Assembly (NCBI GenBank): GCA_965220935.1
Contig: OZ244857.1
Span: forward strand, 1,240,001-1,304,000
DNA length: 64,000 nt
From: Bin80 sp965220935
GTDB lineage: Bacteria; Bacteroidota; Rhodothermia; Rhodothermales; Bin80
Direction of reading: 5' to 3'
Position 1 is the stretch's first letter, and every line of letters begins with the position of its first letter. Position numbers and translations under genes: made by a program. Positions 27,263 through 35,471 of this stretch are shown here, one piece after another. Below the pieces are notes generated by a model. That model did not search any database. It worked only from the letters and a program-made list of their open reading frames with translations, and had not been told where the DNA came from.

Positions 27263-27892
27263 GGGCCTCCCATTTTTTAAGTGGGTGATATTTTCAGAAA
27301 TGGGTAAACGAGGGTAACAAGAATAAGGTTCAGTAAGGATTTTTATAGTAGTTTAGATTTGTTTATCTATCCTTCAACTTATCAAAAAAAGATGGCTTTA
27401 AAAATAACGGATGTGAATCATTTGATTGGTATTGCGTCACCGTGGGAGGTGACCGAGATTGAGCAGGAGACGAGTCGTTATGCGGCGAGGATCCATGTAG
27501 CGCTTTCGGGGGATGCGGAGTTAAGGTGTCCGGAGTGTGGGAAGGCGTGTCCGGGATATGATCACCGAGAGCGACGATGGCGCCATACGAATATCTGTGA
27601 TTATCGTACGGAGGTGGTCGCGAGTGTGCCGCGTGTGCAGTGTCCACAGCATGGCGTGAGTACGATTTCGGTTCCTTGGGCCGATGCTCGTGTGCAATTC
27701 ACGTCCAGTTTTGAGGCCTGTGTGATGGATTGGTTGCATGATGCAACCAGCATTTCAGTGATCGCGAAACGCTTAGGGGTGAGTTGGACGATGATCGCTC
27801 ATATTATGGATCGTGGAATCAAGCGTGGATTGGAGCGCAAGCCAGAGAAGATCGTGCCTCATATTTGCGTAGATGAGACAGCGTCCAAGAAG

Positions 27893-28006
27893 GGGCACAA
27901 CTATGTGACGATTGTATCGGATCCTGCAACTAAGCAGAAAACGCCCATTTATCTCCGTTTTTGTAGGAGGGCACAACTATGTGACGATTGTATCGGATCC
28001 TGCAAC
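27893..28006 (+). repeat. 38-bp direct repeats separated by a 38-bp filler
   Basis: The segment 27893-27930, starting GGGCACAACTATGTGACG, is repeated exactly at 27969-28006. Between them lie 38 bases (27931-27968, starting TAAGCAGAAAACGCCCAT) found nowhere else that I noticed in the window. The insertion falls in the ISL3 transposase catalytic region and shifts its frame. Confidence 0.85.
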
Positions 28007-28096
28007 GGGTACGGTGTTACATGTGTCACCAGCAATAGAGAGTTTATTAGAGTACTACGATAGTTGTTCACCTGAGCAAATTGCAGGGATTGAAAG

Positions 28097-30036
28097 GTAT
28101 CCATACGAAAATCCCATATCCTCAGCGCCTAAACCATAGCCCAGCTCATTGTCTGGTGCAGTAGGATGGACGGTGAATGTATCTCTGCCGTGAGATCTAT
28201 GCAGCTTGGGGAAGCGCTGCATCCTGTGCTGCTTTCCAGTGTTGAGGTAGTAGTGTGTACATCTCTTCTTCGGCCATCGTGTCAATGCGCTTTAGTACAT
28301 CCACTAACCACTCCTGTGGATTCACCCCATGCAAGGTGCAGGTATTGAGCAGTGAATAGAGAATCGCAGCCCGCTGCGCTGCCTCATGGGAGCCAGCAAA
28401 CAAGTAGTTTTTGCGTCCTATGGCAATGGGTCGCACGCGGTTTTCTACAAGATTGGTATCAATCTCCACCTCTCCGTGATCCAAAAAGCGCGTGAGCTTC
28501 TCCCAACGAACCAGTGCATAGTACACGGCCTTCTTCCATGACTCAGGGCCGATCGTTGCCGTTGACTCCAGAATCTCCTTGAGCTTATCAAACAGGGGGG
28601 CAGATTGACTCTGACGCTCAATCCGACGCTCCTCAAACGAAGCCCCACGCTCGCGTAACTTTTGCTCAATCGCATAGATCTTCCTGAACAGCGTGAGAAC
28701 ACGCTTGACGTTCGTTTGAACAAACTCGTACTGCGAGGCCTTTACATTCTCAAACTTGCGCCGACAATGGGTCACACAATTGAAGTGCTCAATTCCATCC
28801 AAGGTGTCAAATACGTCATACACACTATAAGCATCCGTCTGCAAATTCCCCTGAAATCCATCCAAAATCTTGAGCGGACCGTCTCTGGATCGCCCCGGCT
28901 GATAATCCACAAACACCAACTTGGGCGTTGGCGCAGAGTACAGCCAGAAATAGCCAAGATGATTCTTGCCCGATGCTTTACTTTTGACCGAATCCCGCAC
29001 TGGAATTCGCGTCTCATCCGCCTGAATGTATCCGCTATTAAGCACTTCTTGCAGATGAAGATCGTACAGCGGCTTCAGATCGTTGGCCACATGTGCACAA
29101 AAATCGTTGAGTGTGGAGGTGGCTATATCCGCCCCTAATCTTGAAAACTGCTTCCGCGTCCGATCCACTGGAAGATGATCCACATATTTATTGATCACTA
29201 CTTGCGATAAGGTCTCCACCGTGGCGGTGCGCTTGCCTTTCACATTATCGGGTAACTCACCCATCAATACCCCTGCCTCTTTATTGGTTGGATCTACATA
29301 CTTATTACGCACAAATTCGTAGACTACAATACGCGCAGGTTGGTAATGGAACACCCGATGAACTTCAAATCCAATCTTCTGGAGATCAGATAAATCACCC
29401 TCAGGATTGATCTCAATGACCACTGTCGGTAGACCTCTGTTACGACCTGAACGAAGACTTCTTGGCTTCTTTCGTGACTTCGTTTCCTCTTCCTCCTCGT
29501 CTTCCTAAAACTCTTCTACCACTGGAGGCTGATCGCCAAAGAGCTCCATTTGATCTGGATCTGTAAACCGCTCCCGATTCTGCCCATACAATCTGCGTAG
29601 AAGATAGTCAATCTTCTCTTGGGCATCCATGATCTCTTCCTTTGCGTTAACCAGCTCCTCTATCACTAGCATCACCAACTCCTTACCCCCTTCCCCTAAT
29701 TCATACACTAGTTCCAGCACGCGCCGAGCATTCTCCTCCCCTAGAACAGCGACCAAAATGAGCCGCAATGACTCGTCAAAAACAGGCGTGCTATCTGCGT
29801 TGATCATGATACTACAAATTTAGTGATTATCTTAGAATTAAACAAATCCTTATGCCTTTTTTAGCAAAAAAATTTATGGACCTGACGATAACCATGACTA
29901 CATCAAAATACAGGCCAAAAAATTATCCAGATTTGATGCATACCCCTTCATTTATCTCCGCGCTCACACTGCAAGGAACCTGCCTCAAATTATCCAATCC
30001 AATGGATCATGTCATATGGGATTTTCGTATAGATAC
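28097..30036 (-). mobile_element. IS66-family insertion sequence, 1940 bp, nested in ISL3 B
   Basis: Inverted ends GTATCCATACGAAAATCCCA (from 28097) and, inward from 30036, GTATCTATACGAAAATCCCA match at 22 of 23 positions. Flanking octamers ATTGAAAG at 28089-28096 and 30037-30044 are the 8-bp duplication typical of IS66 and belong to the ISL3 transposase codons. The single transposase gene is on minus and carries an in-frame stop. No tnpA or tnpB accessory gene is present, as in the single-gene IS66 subgroup. About 230 bases upstream of the transposase hold no clear gene. Confidence 0.92.
28197..29807 (-). pseudogene. IS66-family transposase (TnpC) with in-frame amber codon
   Basis: The two open stretches 29505-29807 and 28197-29423 are in the same frame, separated only by a TAG at 29505-29507 and 27 sense codons. 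Together they give a 536-residue IS66 transposase: N-terminal coiled coil and IDYLLRRLYGQNRERFTD, catalytic residues in YIQADETRIPV, LQTDAYSVYD and DTNLVENRVRPIAIGRKNYL, and the C-terminal LLNTCTLHGVNPQEWL. Apart from the stop, the frame is undamaged, so the inactivation is recent or read-through is possible. A GTG at 29421-29423 could start the larger part, which retains all three catalytic residues but lacks the N-terminal DNA-binding section. Confidence 0.88.
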
Positions 30037-30801
30037 ATTGAAAGTGTGAGTATGGATATGTGGCCTGCCTACATCACTGCAACAAGGATGCGTATACCCG
30101 ATGCCGATTGCATTTGACCATTTTCATATCTCTAAATATGTTGGAACTGGGGTGGATGAGGTTCGCAGAGAGGAGAATCGTGCGTTAAAGAAACTGGGGA
30201 TTCTGGATCTGGTAGGGACAAAGTATGATTGGCTTAAGAATCGGGCCAGCATGTCGGCCAAGCAAAAGAAGCGGTTTAACCTCTTGAAAAACAGTGCACT
30301 GAAAACAGCACGCGCTTGGGCGATGAAAGAAGTGTTCCAGACGCTGTGGAAGTATAAACATCGCACTTGGGCGCTCAAAGCATGGAACCGTTGGTTAGGG
30401 TGGCTCTCACGCAGTCGTCTGGAGCCGATGAAAAAAGTGGCTAAAACCATTAGAAGTCATCTTTGGGGCATGATCAATGCGGTGGTTTTAGATGTGAGTA
30501 ATGGGCCGGCTGAAAGCATCAATAGTCGCATCAAAATGATCAAAATCCGTGCGCGTGGATTCAGAAATCCTGAACGATTAAAGAATGCAATTTACTTCTA
30601 TCTTGGTGGACTTGATTTGTATCCAGAAGGCACCAAAAATCGGCCAACCCACTCTTAAAACGGGAGGCCCTGAATTTTATCAACCGCTTTTGAAATCACT
30701 GGTTAAGTGGTAGACAAGACATGAATGAGAATCACAAAGTTGTATTTTTCATTTGATCTTTTTATCTTTGGGGACACACACGCAAATTACTTTGATATCA
30801 T

Positions 30802-31374
30802 ATGGATCGTAGAACTGCATTACAGCGCATTGCCATCCTCATGGGAGGGACACTCTCAATGTCTACCGTCGCTGGAGTTCTGGGTGGATGCAGTGCTGGA
30901 GAAGAAGGAGTCCTGTTTCAACCTCGAACATTGACGAAGGGACGAGATCAAGTTGTGGCGACACTGTCCGAGTTAATTATCCCCGAAACCGATACCCCTG
31001 GTGCACGCATAGCCAGAGTTCACGAGTTTATTGATAATATGCTCACCGATTGGTATGATCAAGATGAGGTAAATGAATTTCTCAATGGGTTAAATGACGT
31101 TGAACAACGGGCACAAGGCTATGGGGTACAATCATTTATCCATCTAAATATGGATCAACAAGTAGAACTTCTCAGCCAAATGGAGGATGAGACTCAACAA
31201 TGGCAAGATGGGGGAGAATTAGGAACAACGCCATTCTTTCTTAACATTAAATGGCTGACTCTCACCGGCTATTATACATCTGAGGTCGGGGCGACTCAAG
31301 AATTACATCTCAACCCCATGGGTGTATACAAAGCAGATATTCCTTATTCTGAAGTTGGACGGGCATGGGCTTAA
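30802..31374 (+). CDS. Gluconate 2-dehydrogenase subunit 3 family protein, Tat-exported
   Basis: Small subunit of membrane-bound GMC-type sugar dehydrogenases, 190 residues. The N-terminus MDRRTALQRIAILMGG is a Tat signal, followed by LGGC, a possible lipobox. The family core starts LTKGRDQVVATLSELIIPET and includes DTPGARIARVHEFIDNML. In most genomes the next gene is the large FAD-containing GMC subunit; here it is missing and a TIM-barrel isomerase follows after 24 bases. The gene begins 131 bases after the end of the ISL3 element B, so its upstream region and any former neighbours may have been altered by that insertion. Confidence 0.87.
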   Translation: MDRRTALQRIAILMGGTLSMSTVAGVLGGCSAGEEGVLFQPRTLTKGRDQVVATLSELIIPETDTPGARIARVHEFIDNMLTDWYDQDEVNEFLNGLNDVEQRAQGYGVQSFIHLNMDQQVELLSQMEDETQQWQDGGELGTTPFFLNIKWLTLTGYYTSEVGATQELHLNPMGVYKADIPYSEVGRAWA

Positions 31375-31398
31375 TTACGAATTGTTAACGCGATACAG

Positions 31399-32244
31399 AT
31401 GAATAGGCGGACGTTTTTACAATCATCAGTAGGTTTCACTGCAAGCGTAGGTGCTCTGACTAATAATACTTCTTTTGCACAACCCCGCAGATATCATCAC
31501 ACACTTGACCGAATTGGGGTGCAATTATACACCGTCAGAGATCTGTTAGCCAATGACTACGAGGGGACTGTTCGTGCCATTGCTAATGCAGGATACGATG
31601 AGGTAGAAACCGTTTGGGATCCTGAACGCAGCGCCGAGGATATACGATTCCTATTTGATGAAGTTGGCCTAGATGCTCCATCAATGCACGCTCCAATAGA
31701 TGCGCTTAAAGACAACTTAGAAGAAATTCTTGCGACTGCGAAAATTATTGGGCATTCATTTGTTGTTTGCCCATGGCTAAGTGAAGATCAACGAACAATC
31801 ACGCAGTATAAAAATCATGTGAAATTGTTCAATGAAGTCGGCGCGGCATGCAAGGAGGATGGTGTTCAGTTTGCCTATCATAATCACGAGTTCGAATTTG
31901 AATCTGACGAAGATGGCATCATTCCCTATGATTTCATTCTTGAAGAGACGGATCCTGATCTCGTAAAAATGGAGTTAGATATATACTGGATTGCCTATGC
32001 AAATCGTGATCCACAAGATTACTTCAAGCGCTACCCTGGTCGTTTCCCATTGTGTCATGTGAAAGATATGGGAACAGAACGCAAAATTACCCCTGTCGGT
32101 GATGGATCCATTGACTTTTCAGCAATTTTTTCTGAGAGTGAGACTGCTGGACTGAAGCATTACTTTGTAGAGCATGATCATCCAATGGACGCTCTTGGTA
32201 GTATTCAAACAAGTATTAACTATTTAAGATCACTTGAATTCTAA
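31399..32244 (+). CDS. Exported sugar phosphate isomerase/epimerase-like TIM barrel protein
   Basis: Xylose-isomerase-like TIM barrel (AP_endonuc_2 family), 281 residues. A signal sequence of Tat type, MNRRTFLQSSVGFTASVGAL ending SFAQ, directs export. Metal- and substrate-binding stretches are visible: RIGVQLYTVRD, FAYHNHEFEF, MELDIYWIAYA and FPLCHVKDM. Proteins of this group in the Bacteroidota include enzymes acting on 3-keto-sugars and other oxidised glycosides; isomerase, epimerase or lyase activity cannot be separated by sequence. The stop is directly adjacent to the start of the next gene (0-base gap), showing co-translation with a Gfo/Idh/MocA oxidoreductase. Confidence 0.87.
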   Translation: MNRRTFLQSSVGFTASVGALTNNTSFAQPRRYHHTLDRIGVQLYTVRDLLANDYEGTVRAIANAGYDEVETVWDPERSAEDIRFLFDEVGLDAPSMHAPIDALKDNLEEILATAKIIGHSFVVCPWLSEDQRTITQYKNHVKLFNEVGAACKEDGVQFAYHNHEFEFESDEDGIIPYDFILEETDPDLVKMELDIYWIAYANRDPQDYFKRYPGRFPLCHVKDMGTERKITPVGDGSIDFSAIFSESETAGLKHYFVEHDHPMDALGSIQTSINYLRSLEF

Positions 32245-33408
32245 ATGAGTCTGAACAGAAAACTGCGATATGGAATGGTTGGTGGAGGCCCTGACGCATT
32301 CATAGGTAATGTCCATCGGATGGCTGCATCACTAGACGGAACGATGGAGTTAGTTGCTGGGGCCTTTTCCTCCGACCCAGAGAAATCAAAGGCACAAGGT
32401 CAACGCCTCGGGCTTTCCCCCGACCGATCCTATGCTTCATTTGATAGGATGGCAGAGACTGAAAAATTTCGTGAGGATGGAATTGATTTTGTTTCAATAG
32501 TGACGCCTAATCATATGCACTTTCCAGTGGCAAAAACTTTCCTTGAAGCAGGATTCCATGTCGTGTGCGACAAACCGATGACCAATACTCTGGAAGATGC
32601 TGAAGAGCTCTGTAAATTATCTGTAAAGTATGATAGAATCTTTGCTCTTACCCATAACTATACAGGCTACCCGATGGTCAAACAAGCGCGTGCAATGGTA
32701 ATGAATGGCAAAATTGGCGCGGTTCGAAAAATTGTGGTTGAATACCCACAAGGATGGTTGGCAACCCCCCTTGAATTATCTGGACACAAACAGGCTGGAT
32801 GGAGGACTGATCCTAAGCGCGCAGGTGCAGGTGCACTTGGTGATATCGGTTCTCATGCAGAAAATTTGGCGCGATATGTGACTGGACTGCAGCTGCAAGA
32901 GATCTGTGCAGACGTAACAACTTTCGTTGATGGACGGATCATTGATGATGATGTAAATATATTAATCCATTACGAGGGAGGTGCCAAGGGAGTGCTCCAT
33001 GCATCACAAATCTCTATTGGTGAGGAGAATAACTTAAATATTCGCATCCATGGCGAAACCGGATCACTGCAGTGGTTTCAAGAACACCCAAATTGGCTCT
33101 ACTATCGTGCTCTTGAAGGACCTGAGCAGGTATTCAAGAGAGGCAATGATTATCTTGATGATACCGCTAAGCACAATACACGTCTTCCAAGTGGGCACCC
33201 AGAGGCTTTTCTAGAAGCCTTTGCTAACATCTACCTGAATGCGGGCAGGACCATCGCCGCATATGAAGCTGGTGAAACCCCAGAGCCTTTTGATCTAGAT
33301 TTTCCTACCGTCCAAGATGGTGCGATGGGGGTTCATTTTATCCTTACAGCATTAAAAAGTGGGCAAGAAAGAGGCTGGGTAGATGCGAAGTACACACCAC
33401 CACTTTAA
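32245..33408 (+). CDS. Gfo/Idh/MocA family oxidoreductase
   Basis: NAD(P)-dependent sugar or inositol dehydrogenase, 387 residues. The Rossmann fold starts RYGMVGGGPDAFIGNVHR; the family's EKP motif appears as VVCDKPMTNTLEDAEELCKL; GALGDIGSHAENLARY supplies the catalytic-domain His region. No signal peptide, so it acts in the cytoplasm. It follows directly on the exported isomerase and is followed after 50 bases by a second isomerase, forming one transcription unit. The role is probably oxidation or reduction at C3 of a sugar derived from the periplasmic steps, inferred from its neighbours rather than shown. Confidence 0.9.
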   Translation: MSLNRKLRYGMVGGGPDAFIGNVHRMAASLDGTMELVAGAFSSDPEKSKAQGQRLGLSPDRSYASFDRMAETEKFREDGIDFVSIVTPNHMHFPVAKTFLEAGFHVVCDKPMTNTLEDAEELCKLSVKYDRIFALTHNYTGYPMVKQARAMVMNGKIGAVRKIVVEYPQGWLATPLELSGHKQAGWRTDPKRAGAGALGDIGSHAENLARYVTGLQLQEICADVTTFVDGRIIDDDVNILIHYEGGAKGVLHASQISIGEENNLNIRIHGETGSLQWFQEHPNWLYYRALEGPEQVFKRGNDYLDDTAKHNTRLPSGHPEAFLEAFANIYLNAGRTIAAYEAGETPEPFDLDFPTVQDGAMGVHFILTALKSGQERGWVDAKYTPPL

Positions 33409-33458
33409 ATATAGACTGACTTAATCGCCCTAATACTTAGACAATCAAATTTAAATAA

Positions 33459-34460
33459 ATGATGACAAGACCCGTCACACTCTTTACTGGACAGTGGGCA
33501 GACCTAACACTTGAGACACTTGCAGAGAAAGCCAGCACCTGGGGCTATAATGGCTTAGAACTAGCATGCTGGGGAGACCATTTTGATGTTCAGCGCGCTC
33601 TCAAGGAACCTGATTATTGTCAAGGTCGGCATGAGATGCTTCATCGTTATGGTTTGAAAGTATATTCAATTAGTAACCACCTTGTTGGTCAGGCCGTGTG
33701 TGATCACATAGATCAACGTCATCAGGCAATTCTACCTCCACATGTATGGGGTGATGGAGTTTCGGAAGACGTTCAAAAGAGAGCTGCACAAGAAATGTGT
33801 GATACATCCAGAGCGGCGGCTAAACTTGGGGTAAAGGTTGTCAATGGCTTCACAGGCAGTAGGATATGGCCATTATTGTATTCATTCCCGCCAAATCATC
33901 CAGACATGATAGAGGAGGGGTTTCAAGATTTTGCTGATCGTTGGAACCCGATTCTTGATGTATTTGACGAGGTCGGTGTTCGCTTTGCTTTAGAAGTTCA
34001 TCCGACAGAAATTGCATTTGATATTACCAGTAGCGAGCGTGCATTGGCAGCCTTAGGACGCAGAGAGGCCTTCGGATTTAACTATGATCCTAGCCATTTA
34101 GGATATCAAGGGGTTGATTACGTTGAATTTATTGATCGTTTCTCAGATAGAATTTATCATGCTCATATGAAGGATGTCTGGTGGTCAAGTAAACTGACAA
34201 GTGCAGGGGTTTTTGGAGGCCACACAGAATTTGGGGCTACTGGAAGGTTTTGGGATTTTCGCTCCATCGGCCGTGGGAGGATCAATTTTGAGGAGATCAT
34301 TCGAGCATTGAACCGAATTAATTATTCAGGCCCCCTCTCTATTGAATGGGAGGATATTGGAATGGATCGTGAGGTTGGCGCATCTGAGGCCTGCACATTC
34401 ATCAAGAATATAGATTTTAAGCCTTCAATGGCAGCATTTGATGCGGCTTTTGCAAATTAA
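33459..34460 (+). CDS. Sugar phosphate isomerase/epimerase-like TIM barrel protein, cytoplasmic
   Basis: Second AP_endonuc_2-type TIM barrel, 333 residues, with no signal sequence. Key stretches are STWGYNGLELACWGDHFDV, VRFALEVHPTEIAFD, FGFNYDPSHLGYQGVDYVEF, RIYHAHMKDVWW and LSIEWEDIGMDREVG, which provide the Glu, Asp, His and Glu metal-site residues of the family. Relatives occur beside Gfo/Idh/MocA dehydrogenases in inositol and 3-keto-sugar pathways. It lies 50 bases after the dehydrogenase gene, and its end overlaps the SUMF1-fold gene by about 20 bases. The second Met is as likely a start as the first. Substrate is unknown. Confidence 0.88.
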   Translation: MMTRPVTLFTGQWADLTLETLAEKASTWGYNGLELACWGDHFDVQRALKEPDYCQGRHEMLHRYGLKVYSISNHLVGQAVCDHIDQRHQAILPPHVWGDGVSEDVQKRAAQEMCDTSRAAAKLGVKVVNGFTGSRIWPLLYSFPPNHPDMIEEGFQDFADRWNPILDVFDEVGVRFALEVHPTEIAFDITSSERALAALGRREAFGFNYDPSHLGYQGVDYVEFIDRFSDRIYHAHMKDVWWSSKLTSAGVFGGHTEFGATGRFWDFRSIGRGRINFEEIIRALNRINYSGPLSIEWEDIGMDREVGASEACTFIKNIDFKPSMAAFDAAFAN

Positions 34461-35427
34461 AATTGCGGTCATTTTCTTAACATGTAATATTCTATGCGTT
34501 ATTGGGGTTCCTGCCCAGACTTACTTTGAAACAGTTCAAGATACCATTCCTGGAACCGATACCCACTATACTATGGTTGCGCTGCCAGGTGGATCATTCA
34601 TCATGGGAACCCCTGAGGATGAACTTGGGCGTCGTGGTGACGAGGGACCTCAACATGAGATTACATTATCTCCCTTTTATATTGGCATCCATGAGGTGAC
34701 CTATGATGAATTTCTCCTCTTCTCCAGTTCAGAACATGATAGCCCAGAAAGTGAGACGGGGGCTGAATTTGATCCAGATCTGGTCGCACGCCCTAGTCCA
34801 CCGTATGAAGATCCCGCTCACGGGATGGGGACTAATGGGCATCCAGCAGTTGGAATGACGCAGTGGAGTGCACTCCAATACACCTACTGGCTCTCAAGCA
34901 AAACTGGAATATTTTATAGGCTCCCAACCGAAGCAGAGTGGGAATATGCATGTCGTGCCGCCACAACATCTGCATTCAGTTTTGGGGAAGATGTTGATTC
35001 GTTAGATTTGTATGGATGGTATTACGGTAATAGCAATGAAATCTACCATCCAGTAGGCGAGAAAGCCCCCAATCCATGGGGAATTTTTGATATGCATGGG
35101 AATGTTGCAGAATGGACTTTAGATCAGTACAGTGCGTCTTATTACGAAATGTTAGATACAACCTCATCAGAAGATCCCTGGACACTCCCGACTCAACTCC
35201 ATCCCAGAACTGTTCGAGGGGGGGCTTATGATGATACTCAAGAATCTCTACGATGCGGTGCACGATTACGATCGGATCTTGACTGGAAGCGTCGAGATCC
35301 TCAAATTCCGCGATCAATGTGGTGGAACACTGATTCTCCATTTGTTGGATTTAGAATTATGAGACCAGTCATACAACCAACCCCACAAGAACAGCGCGAA
35401 TTTTGGTCAACCGCACTGGGGCAATAA
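34441..35427 (+). CDS. SUMF1/FGE-sulfatase-fold exported protein, catalytic cysteines absent
   Basis: Formylglycine-generating-enzyme-like fold, 328 residues, with an N-terminal signal ending VPAQ. Fold landmarks: MVALPGGSFIMGTPEDELG, PFYIGIHEVTYDEF, YRLPTEAEWEYACRAATTS, PWGIFDMHGNVAEWTLDQ, TVRGGAYDDTQESLRCGARL and FVGFRIMR. In true sulfatase-activating enzymes two Cys follow RGG-S; here the segment reads AYDDTQESLRC, so both are missing and it is probably not a sulfatase activator. Many such paralogues bind ligands or modify other substrates. The ATG at 34441 overlaps the upstream gene's end; the in-frame TTG at 34438 is not needed. It belongs to the sugar operon by position. Confidence 0.85.
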   Translation: MRLLQIKIAVIFLTCNILCVIGVPAQTYFETVQDTIPGTDTHYTMVALPGGSFIMGTPEDELGRRGDEGPQHEITLSPFYIGIHEVTYDEFLLFSSSEHDSPESETGAEFDPDLVARPSPPYEDPAHGMGTNGHPAVGMTQWSALQYTYWLSSKTGIFYRLPTEAEWEYACRAATTSAFSFGEDVDSLDLYGWYYGNSNEIYHPVGEKAPNPWGIFDMHGNVAEWTLDQYSASYYEMLDTTSSEDPWTLPTQLHPRTVRGGAYDDTQESLRCGARLRSDLDWKRRDPQIPRSMWWNTDSPFVGFRIMRPVIQPTPQEQREFWSTALGQ

Positions 35428-35471
35428 ATTCATCATTATTGATTAAATTCACACAACTAAACCTGAATCCA

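Larger units (their letters stand above)
27392..30658 (+). pseudogene. ISL3-family transposase B, disrupted
   Basis: N-terminal part (27392-28096) shows the zinc-binding CPECGKACPGYDHRERRWRH, CPQHGVSTISVPWADA and HICVDETASKKGHNYVTIVS; the C-terminal part (30045-30658) has PIAFDHFHISKYVG, NGPAESINSRIKMIKIRARG and ends GGLDLYPEGTKNRPTHS. A 76-base insertion made of a 38-base filler plus a 38-base duplication shifts the frame after DPAT, and the IS66 element separates the halves at the codons for GIES. After removal of both, the frame would read on smoothly (EQIAGIE then SVSMDMWPAYI). One more base change near 30095 breaks the join into PIAFDHF. Confidence 0.88.
27263..30670 (+). mobile_element. 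ISL3-family insertion sequence B, split by an IS66 element
   Basis: Terminal inverted repeats start GGGCCTCCCATTTTTTAAGT at 27263 and, read inward from 30670, GGGCCTCCCGTTTTAAGAGT. Both ends are flanked by the octamer TGAATTTT (27255-27262 and 30671-30678), the 8-bp duplication expected for ISL3. Inside is an ISL3 transposase in plus orientation, interrupted by a 76-base duplication and by a complete IS66-type element with its own 8-bp duplication. Without these the element would be about 1.38 kb. It is a different ISL3 lineage from element A, as the terminal repeats do not match. It inserted 131 bases upstream of the sugar gene cluster. Confidence 0.92.

Noticed and set aside
27931..27968. 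38-base filler as an IS66 terminal remnant
   Set aside because: It starts TAAGC like some IS66 ends but does not match the ends of the IS66 copy in this window, and no partner end is present.
29852..30049. 65-codon ORF across the right end of IS66
   Set aside because: It crosses the IS66/ISL3 junction and resembles no accessory IS66 gene; treated as chance.
34441..35427. Annotation as sulfatase-activating formylglycine-generating enzyme
   Set aside because: Both catalytic Cys expected after RGG are missing and no sulfatase gene is present.
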